Source of the DNA: Nitrososphaera sp.
GTDB lineage: Archaea > Thermoproteota > Nitrososphaeria > Nitrososphaerales > Nitrososphaeraceae
Direction of reading: 5' to 3'
Assembly: GCA_025929855.1 (NCBI GenBank)
Contig: JAICPK010000023.1
Span: 1 to 10,571, forward strand
Length of the DNA stretch: 10,571 nucleotides
In this document: positions 5,901-10,571 of the stretch, piece after piece
How the letters are laid out: each line of letters opens with the position of its first letter
How positions within the stretch are numbered: the stretch's first letter is position 1
Position numbers and translations under genes: made by a program
The notes under the pieces: generated by a model
What the model was told of the DNA's origin: nothing
Seen by the model: the letters and a program-made list of their open reading frames with translations, nothing else
The model's database searches: none

Positions 5901-6758
5901 GCCAGAAACTTCGTTGTCAAAGTATGTCGTAACATGGTACTGCAGTAGGTCTACTAAATCCTGCACTATAAGCGGAGGAGTTCCTGCTTCTTTGCTTTCC
6001 TTGAGACGTTGGTTGACTCTAATGATATCGACAAGCTTGTGAGTTAAATCGTCTTCTGACCTAATGCCGGTCTCCAGAATAATAGAGGGTCTGACAGTCA
6101 CCGGTGGTACTGGTAGCACTTGCAGCACAAACCACTCGGGTCTTGCGGTCTTGGGATCATAGCCAAGTAGCGTCAGGTCGTCGTTAGGTATATGGCTCAG
6201 TCTTTCGCGGATAGTAATTGGAAGCAGCCTATTTTCGCCAGCATCAGTACGCTCAACAAATATTGTCGGTTTTGTAAATATCAAGTCATACTGCTCTTTG
6301 CCGCAGTGCGGGCAGGCCTTGACCTTCTTGGCCCGCTCAATAATATCGTCTTTGATGTTTTCAAGTGTAATAACTGCATATGCCGCCTTTGTGTCGCGGA
6401 TAGACTTGTAATGGGCGAGCTCTTCTACATCAAGCTTGATCCTGTTGCATGATCGGCATGTTATCAAGAGCAGCTTATGAATATCATCTACAAAAGCGAT
6501 GTGTAGCACCGGCTCTGCTAGCTCGATGTGTCCAAAATGCCCGGGACATTTCGCAGAAGTGTTTCCACAAGTGGCACATTTTTGGCCAGGCTCTAGTGTG
6601 CCCAACCTGTTGTCCATCAAGCCGCCTTGCACAGGCATTCCATCTTCGTCATATGTTTCAGGTGCAGTGATCTCAGCTACTGAGAACTTACGCACTTCAG
6701 TTGGTGACCATACACTAAACTTTATTCCACCTAGAGTTTTTGCATATTCTTCCATCAT
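2937..6758 (-). CDS. rpoA: DNA-directed RNA polymerase subunit A, unsplit (A' + A'')
   Basis: This is the largest subunit of archaeal RNA polymerase (counterpart of Rpb1 and bacterial beta'). The 1273-residue chain holds in one frame the parts usually split into RpoA1 and RpoA2. Seen in order: the clamp zinc site C61, C64, C71, H74; a second zinc site C101, C104, C149, C152; the catalytic Mg-binding NADFDGD at 457-463 (D459, D461, D463); the bridge-helix region from FFFHAMGGREGL (793-804); a former A'/A'' linker around YGEDGIDPAKSDHGEAV; then the trigger-loop region from GEAVGVVTAQSIGEPG to TFHFAGV (939-967); and the jaw and C-terminal clamp parts. No intein or frameshift is seen. The start is ATG-ATG at 6758 or 6755, 7 nt after the rpoB stop. 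The end overlaps rpl30e by 26 nt. The unsplit form is the thaumarchaeal arrangement. Confidence 0.98.
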   Translation of the reverse strand: MMEEYAKTLGGIKFSVWSPTEVRKFSVAEITAPETYDEDGMPVQGGLMDNRLGTLEPGQKCATCGNTSAKCPGHFGHIELAEPVLHIAFVDDIHKLLLITCRSCNRIKLDVEELAHYKSIRDTKAAYAVITLENIKDDIIERAKKVKACPHCGKEQYDLIFTKPTIFVERTDAGENRLLPITIRERLSHIPNDDLTLLGYDPKTARPEWFVLQVLPVPPVTVRPSIILETGIRSEDDLTHKLVDIIRVNQRLKESKEAGTPPLIVQDLVDLLQYHVTTYFDNEVSGIPQAHHRSGRPLKTLTQRLKGKEGRFRGSLSGKRVDFSSRTVISPDPNLTISDVGVPVDVAKKLTIPETVSQWNLERLKELVMNGPNTYPGANYIIRPDGVKIRLDYVTDRKAIADSLALGYIVERHLADSDIVIFNRQPSLHRMSIMAHSVKVLPYRTFRLHPAVCPPYNADFDGDEMNLHVPQSEEARAEATLLMKVQDQLISPRYGGPIIGGIRDFITGAFILTSDNSTLTRDEFANLAMLGGYHGPLPEPLITTEDSQKRYSGRQLFSLFLPKDFNFIITSKWNKAAKGEGKDVVIKNGELISGVIDKASIGAEEPDSVLHRIAKDYGTDAARKFLDSVLTMLKTYITHRGFSYGYSDLWLPPESRQGISDIIQRTYEKVYELIQQYNEGTLPLTRGLSGEEALELYVVNELSRARDRAGRTADRAFPNENSGVIMASTGARGSTLNIGQMTAALGQQSIRGKRIQKGYHNRALSHFKPNETNPDAKGFVKSNYRDGLSPLEFFFHAMGGREGLVDTAVRTQQSGYMQRRLINALEHLKIEYDHTVRDPHGNIVQYLYGEDGIDPAKSDHGEAVNISRLIESESVVDEGRKAVEDVTKDIISKYAGSLNPRMKANLEKALLENRLSKDGVEKVMKKVLDLIDRALAEPGEAVGVVTAQSIGEPGTQMTLRTFHFAGVKERNVTLGLPRLIELVDARKKPVTPTMDIYLDENHRVSREKALEVAREILFTQIGDLVNRTETDYSGILTFHLSEAKLAERGCTFADVQGVLETSKKKYSIKPNENKLFIKLTVPDEPDAQTLLTLKSKLLNTRVKGVSDIERVTIVKQDEEWVIQTAGSNLAKVMAVDGVDTTRTTTNNVYEIWQMLGIEAARTALVKEITNTLEEQGLEVDTRHIMLVADLMTSKGYLQQIGRHGIAGTKTSVLARAAFEITVPTIARASLEGQVETLRGVTENVIVGATVPVGTGMVDLYMKVKDNENTGKSD

Positions 6759-6765
6759 TCTATCT

Positions 6766-9700
6766 CTACACCTTCTCCTTTACAAGTAACCTCGGCGCAA
6801 CATTGAGACTCATCATTTCCTGCAACAGCAGTTTGAATGCATATGCTATCACTACAGATGATATCTTGGCTTTTTCCCCGTCCACACGACAGATGTATCG
6901 GCGTTGTTTGACGTCATAATACGCCAGTAAGCCACAACGCTCACAGACATTTACTTCAGCTTTGTCCGATTCTTCTAACAGCCTATCCTTGAGCATCATG
7001 GATGCACCATACGCGATAAGACAGTCCCGCTCCATTTCTCCAAATCTCAATCCGCCGCCCCGCGCCCTGCCCTCAGTTGGCTGTTTTGTCAACATCTGAA
7101 CCTGACCTCTGGCGCGGCTATGGATCTTGTCGGCAACCATGTGATGCAATTTTTGGTAATAAACGACACCGATGTAGACATCTGCTGGAAATCTTCGTCC
7201 AGTCCTACCGTCGTACATCACTTCCTTACCTGTATACTTGAAGCCATAATGCTCCATTGCACTCTTAATATCATCTAGCTTTTCTCCAAGAAAAGCAGAG
7301 CCGTCAGCTATTTTGCCGCGGAGTGAAGCTGCTTTGCCGCCAAGCGATTCCATGAACTGGCCGACTGTCATCCTTGAGGGAAATGCATGCGGATTGATCA
7401 TGATATCTGGCACAATGCCATCCTCAGTATATGGTAGGTCTTCTTGGTTGACAAGCATGCCTACAACTCCTTTCTGGCCATGCCGTGAGGCGAACTTATC
7501 CCCAATCTCTGGGATGCGCATGTCGCGAACTCTAATTTTGTACATCTTGCCGCCTTCAACTGACTGAGTAACAATGACTGTATCGACCACACCGTTCTCT
7601 GACGGCCTGACGCCGACTGAAGTGTCTCGCCTGTATGGACCCTTCACCTCAAACTCCTTGTATTCTTCCATAAACCTTGGCGGCGATGTTCTACCAATCA
7701 AGATGTCCCCTCCATTCACGACTGCCTCATGCATTATCGCGCCGTCCTGCTCAAGCAAACGGTAGGCCTTCTCGCCTCTGTAGCCCCGAATGTTGGCATC
7801 CGGTGGAGGTACTTCAAAATTATCTTTCATTCCACCAGGATATTGCTTTGCTTCTGCCTCATAAATCCTATAAAAGAATGTCCTGCCAAGTCCTCTATCT
7901 ACGGATGCTTTGTTGAATACTACGGCGTCTTCTATATTGTAGCCTTCAAACGGCAGCACAGCGACGACACAATTCTGTCCTGTAGGGCGATCTTCAAGAC
8001 CAAGTAAATTAATCGCCTTTGTGCTCACTACGGGCGTTTGCGGATAGAGCATAAAGTGCTGCCTAACGTACGTGCTTGCATTCATTAATGGCGTAGAAAA
8101 ACCAAGGCTTTGCTTTGCCATCGCACTTTCATAGGTGTTCCTTGGTGACTGGTTGTGCTCTGGATATGGAATTATTGAGGCTCCAACACCCAAGATGGCA
8201 GATGGGAATATCTCTAAATGAGTGTGAATGAGATCTATTTTCTTTGGATCAATTGCGACATAGCAGTTCTCCTCCTCGTTTGCGTCTACCAGCTCGATCA
8301 TACCCATATAGATGAGATCATTCCAAGAAAGGAACTTTTTCGATACCTTTTCAATTACTTCGTATGTTACAAGTGGCCTGCCGTCTCTAATGACTACAAG
8401 GGACCTAAGTACCCTGCCAGCGTTGCAGCTAATGTAAAGACGCTTTGTGGCATTAGGATTTTGAGAACTGTAAAGATAGATGCCGACATGGGGATGGATC
8501 TTGCCTGATCTCCTCATAGACCTAAGTGTGTCAGCAAGGTGTTCTCCTTTCTCGATGTAGCCGATAAGCCGGCCATCGACGAACACCCTTGTGCCCGACT
8601 TCCTTAGAGCCTGGTCGACATCATCTACGCTCTGTATTCCCAGCTCATACAGCTTTTCTGTAATTTCGGCGCTCTGGATATTGACTGAAATTATAGCTGA
8701 CAGTGCAAGATTCTTGACAAGACCGCAGTTAGAGCCCTCAGGAGTTTCTGCCGGGCATATTCTGCCAAAATGCGTTGCATGTAGGTCTCTTGCTTCAAAA
8801 TTAGGTTGGCTTCTACTAAGAGGCGACTGGATCCTTCGCAAATGCGAAATAGTCGACATATAGTTTGTCCTATCAAGCAGCTGTGTGACGCCTACCCTGC
8901 CTCTACCCCAGTTGCCTGTTGCAATTGCATTGTTCAGCTTGTCTGACACGATGCCAGGCCTGACAGCTGCGGCGACAGCGTTGATGCCGCGCTTTTGGCC
9001 TGAGCGCTCGAGCTGATACTTCATATCACGTATCAAATTGCGAAATGCAGTTCGGAATAGGTCGGCAAGCATCTGACCAGCAAACTTGATCACCTTGTTG
9101 CCATAATGGTCTTTATCATCAGTACCTATCCAGCCAAGTTTGAGTTCAATAAGCTTGCAGGCTGCCTCACCTAAGAACAGGGCCTTTTCGTGCCTATTGT
9201 CAGGGTTTTTGCCGATGTGTGGCAAAAGACCCCAATCAAGCAATGTTTCTGCTCGCTTGATTTGGAACTCTTCAAGCATGCCAGGTGCAATCCTCTTACT
9301 GATGTATACTATGGCATCCCTGCTTCTGTTGACATCACCTGCCTTTTCAAATGAAGGCTCAAGCTCATCTTGTATGATCTCATTGAGTGAAACTGAGTCA
9401 GCAATATCCTTGTCCGATTCAAGGCCAAGAGCCCTTATTAGCGTGATAAGCGGAATGTCTACAGGCGAGCCAGGGATCTTGGTTACTATTGAACCATCTG
9501 GCCGCATTACCAGTTCTAATTTCGCTCTATAGCCCACAATTGAGGAATAGACTTTGGCCTTGTACAGCAGAGTGCCTGTAGTTTCTTCGGCATCGACAAT
9601 TATTTTGTTATATGAAAGATCTTCAAGTCCTACTATGACTCGTTCTGAGCCGTTAATGATGAAGTACCCACCAGGGTCCCGGGCGTCTTCGCCAAATTCT

Positions 9701-10116
9701 ACAAGCTTGGACTCAGGCAGGTTATGCAGAATGCATGTATTGGACTTAACCATCACCGGCATGTCGCCTATGTGAATAAAGCGCGATTCCAGAATCTTGC
9801 CGTCTTCGACTACGCTACACTCCAGCATCACAGGCGATGCATAGGTCAAGTTACGAAGCCTTGCTTCCATTGGGGCAACATGTGTTATTGAGCCATCAAG
9901 CTCCATTATTCTCGGCTGCTGAAGCTTGATCTTCCCCAGTTTGATCTTGTAAGGATATTCTGCGGTTTCTATTTCAATTTCGCCTACTTCATCGATTATA
10001 CTTTGGAGCCCTCGCTCCATGAATTCGTTATAAGAGTTCAGGTGCTGCCTTGCAACGCCTTCCCTTCGTAAAATGTCGTTGATGATTGGCCACATCTCGA
10101 TAGAATTCTCTAGCAT
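6766..10116 (-). CDS. rpoB: DNA-directed RNA polymerase subunit B, unsplit
   Basis: The second-largest polymerase subunit (counterpart of Rpb2 and bacterial beta) is 1116 residues in one chain, not split into B' and B'' as in methanogens and some other archaea. It forms the active-centre wall, protrusion and lobe. Visible hallmarks are the acidic pair E729-D730 in GYNIEDAVVFNKASVDRGL, the conserved lysines K874 and K882 in GDKFASRHGQKG, and the C-terminal TKQPTEGRARGGGLRFGEME segment that contacts the A subunit. A zinc-ribbon follows with C1058, C1061 and C1076; the expected fourth ligand position is D1079 (CRVDG), which is noteworthy. The chain ends in a typical YAFKLLLQEMMSLNVAPRL segment. 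The ATG at 10116 lies 7 nt after the rpoH stop with GAGGG about 11 nt upstream. The stop is 7 nt before rpoA. Operon position and length are as expected. Confidence 0.98.
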   Translation of the reverse strand: MLENSIEMWPIINDILRREGVARQHLNSYNEFMERGLQSIIDEVGEIEIETAEYPYKIKLGKIKLQQPRIMELDGSITHVAPMEARLRNLTYASPVMLECSVVEDGKILESRFIHIGDMPVMVKSNTCILHNLPESKLVEFGEDARDPGGYFIINGSERVIVGLEDLSYNKIIVDAEETTGTLLYKAKVYSSIVGYRAKLELVMRPDGSIVTKIPGSPVDIPLITLIRALGLESDKDIADSVSLNEIIQDELEPSFEKAGDVNRSRDAIVYISKRIAPGMLEEFQIKRAETLLDWGLLPHIGKNPDNRHEKALFLGEAACKLIELKLGWIGTDDKDHYGNKVIKFAGQMLADLFRTAFRNLIRDMKYQLERSGQKRGINAVAAAVRPGIVSDKLNNAIATGNWGRGRVGVTQLLDRTNYMSTISHLRRIQSPLSRSQPNFEARDLHATHFGRICPAETPEGSNCGLVKNLALSAIISVNIQSAEITEKLYELGIQSVDDVDQALRKSGTRVFVDGRLIGYIEKGEHLADTLRSMRRSGKIHPHVGIYLYSSQNPNATKRLYISCNAGRVLRSLVVIRDGRPLVTYEVIEKVSKKFLSWNDLIYMGMIELVDANEEENCYVAIDPKKIDLIHTHLEIFPSAILGVGASIIPYPEHNQSPRNTYESAMAKQSLGFSTPLMNASTYVRQHFMLYPQTPVVSTKAINLLGLEDRPTGQNCVVAVLPFEGYNIEDAVVFNKASVDRGLGRTFFYRIYEAEAKQYPGGMKDNFEVPPPDANIRGYRGEKAYRLLEQDGAIMHEAVVNGGDILIGRTSPPRFMEEYKEFEVKGPYRRDTSVGVRPSENGVVDTVIVTQSVEGGKMYKIRVRDMRIPEIGDKFASRHGQKGVVGMLVNQEDLPYTEDGIVPDIMINPHAFPSRMTVGQFMESLGGKAASLRGKIADGSAFLGEKLDDIKSAMEHYGFKYTGKEVMYDGRTGRRFPADVYIGVVYYQKLHHMVADKIHSRARGQVQMLTKQPTEGRARGGGLRFGEMERDCLIAYGASMMLKDRLLEESDKAEVNVCERCGLLAYYDVKQRRYICRVDGEKAKISSVVIAYAFKLLLQEMMSLNVAPRLLVKEKV

Positions 10117-10123
10117 TGTATAC

Positions 10124-10372
10124 TCAACCCTCTACGACGTAACGGTAATATACACTTTCACCTGCGGTTGGGCTCTTTCTCGTTATTTTAATAATGTCAC
10201 CGGGCCTAACATCCAAGTCTTCGAGCGCCTTATCAGTTATCATGACATACGGAAGCTGGCTTGGCTTGGCGTTATACTTTTTTAGAATTTCTTCTGCCTT
10301 ATCTTTGGGCAGAATTTCGTGCTTTGGTTGGTAAATGTGGTTCGTTATCTTGACTACCTTTTTCTCAGACAA
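10124..10372 (-). CDS. rpoH: DNA-directed RNA polymerase subunit H
   Basis: The 82-residue RpoH corresponds to the C-terminal domain of eukaryotic Rpb5 and sits in the lower jaw that holds downstream DNA; bacteria lack it. The family pattern is clear: HEILPKDKAEEILKKYNA (18-35), the LPYVMITDKALEDLDVRPGD stretch (40-59), and the C-terminal RKSPTAGESVYYRYVV (65-80). The start is TTG at 10372. The codons upstream remain open to a stop at 10406-10408 but contain no ATG, GTG or other TTG. A strong GGAGGT lies 8 nt before the TTG, which fixes the choice. An ATG at 10380 is out of frame, touches the Shine-Dalgarno sequence and would give only 8 residues. The gene heads the operon, 7 nt before rpoB. 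Confidence 0.95.
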   Translation of the reverse strand: MSEKKVVKITNHIYQPKHEILPKDKAEEILKKYNAKPSQLPYVMITDKALEDLDVRPGDIIKITRKSPTAGESVYYRYVVEG

Positions 10373-10380
10373 TAGAACAT

Positions 10381-10386
10381 ACCTCC
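10381..10386 (-). promoter_or_regulatory. Shine-Dalgarno site deciding the rpoH start
   Basis: GGAGGT on the minus strand is a near-perfect match to the anti-Shine-Dalgarno end of archaeal 16S rRNA. It stands 8 nt before TTG 10372 (ideal spacing) but 0 nt before the out-of-frame ATG at 10380, so it supports TTG as the true start. Confidence 0.75.
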
Positions 10387-10388
10387 GA

Positions 10389-10417
10389 ATAGAAAAAAAG
10401 ATTTTCTATAAAGAAAA
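10389..10417 (-). promoter_or_regulatory. Alternative hairpins and T7 tract in rpoH leader
   Basis: On the minus strand ATAGAAAA (10409-10402) can pair perfectly with TTTTCTAT (10396-10389) across a 5-nt loop, ending 2 nt before the Shine-Dalgarno site. The same AGAAAA bases (10407-10402) can instead pair with the upstream TTTTCT (10417-10412) across a 4-nt loop. The two stems exclude each other. A run of seven T (10399-10393) lies in the downstream half. The layout is like an attenuator, but all stems are A/T-rich and weak, so a functional role is inference. Confidence 0.3.
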
Positions 10418-10446
10418 ACATCAAAGTCAAACCTAATGAAGGATGA

Positions 10447-10458
10447 GCATATATAAGT
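10447..10458 (-). promoter_or_regulatory. TATA box of the rpoH-rpoB-rpoA operon
   Basis: The minus strand reads ACTTATATATGC, a strong archaeal TATA element, with GAATA just upstream as a possible BRE. Transcription would start about 26 nt downstream, near 10428, leaving a leader of about 55 nt that contains the Shine-Dalgarno site. Because TATATA is nearly symmetrical it could in principle also serve the plus strand, but no plus-strand gene starts to its right in the window. Confidence 0.65.
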
Positions 10459-10571
10459 ATTCGCACTCGTAGGCAAAATAATTTTCTTTTGAAAAATTGA
10501 GGTAATTACATTACTGGGCTTGTTTGAAACGAACTAAGCATTAGCTTTCCCACAAAAAGGATAAATAGTAA

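Larger units (their letters stand above)
10365..10421 (-). other. Possible leader peptide upstream of rpoH
   Basis: An 18-codon frame, MFFFIENLFFYSEVCSIV, starts at the ATG at 10421 within the predicted rpoH leader and stops at 10365, overlapping the first codons of rpoH by 8 nt in another frame. Five of the residues are Phe. AGGT bases lie about 10 nt upstream of the ATG, close to the predicted 5' end of the transcript. The Phe content follows from the T-rich sequence and may mean nothing. The overlap would nevertheless allow translation of this frame to influence initiation at the rpoH TTG codon. Confidence 0.2.

Noticed and set aside
10506..10571. Possible C-terminus of an upstream minus-strand gene ending ...FQTSPVM
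   Set aside because: The frame is open to the right edge for only 21 codons before a stop, which is not significant; a short T tract follows, but more sequence to the right would be needed.
1..10571. CRISPR array, insertion sequence, phage genes or defence system
   Set aside because: No regularly spaced repeats, transposase, integrase or nuclease motifs were seen. The bulk of the window is conserved housekeeping sequence.

Overview
The window looks like the RNA polymerase operon of an archaeon of the Thaumarchaeota (Nitrososphaerota), the lineage of ammonia oxidisers. The main reason is that the largest RNA polymerase subunit, RpoA, is one uninterrupted 1273-residue chain joining what most Euryarchaeota and Crenarchaeota encode as separate A' and A'' genes. 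RpoB is also unsplit. The gene order rpoH-rpoB-rpoA-rpl30e-nusA-rps12-rps7 is archaeal, as are the TATA-box promoter and the poly-T terminator tracts. The genus cannot be named from this sequence alone.

Layout (every recognised gene is on the minus strand, so transcription runs from right to left). At 10459-10571 is a non-coding or gene-tail stretch. At 10373-10458 lie the operon promoter and leader: a clear TATA box, a T-rich leader with alternative hairpins, a possible 18-codon phenylalanine-rich leader peptide, and a strong Shine-Dalgarno sequence placed for a TTG start. From 10372 to 1032 run rpoH, rpoB, rpoA, rpl30e, nusA, rps12 and rps7. They are tightly packed, with 7-nt gaps, overlaps of 26 and 4 nt and one directly abutting pair; the only real gap is 105 nt before nusA. 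A T-rich terminator follows rps7 at about 1025-963.

The left kilobase is accessory-like and AT-rich. It holds an intergenic region (705-1031) crowded with inverted repeats, including two abutting hairpin structures at 771-849. Next come a small acidic 61-residue protein of unknown function with its own promoter-like element (519-704), a 298-nt gene-free gap with a GC-rich patch (221-518), and the start of an unrecognised lysine/asparagine/serine-rich protein that runs off the left edge (1-220).

The operon genes work together. RpoA and RpoB form the catalytic core of RNA polymerase, and RpoH belongs to its jaw. The NusA-like protein is expected to bind nascent RNA. L30e, uS12 and uS7 are ribosomal proteins. 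Co-transcription would tie polymerase supply to ribosome supply. The elongation factor genes that often follow rps7 in other archaea are absent here. The core of the window is conserved housekeeping sequence; the less described material is in the rpoH leader and the left intergenic regions.
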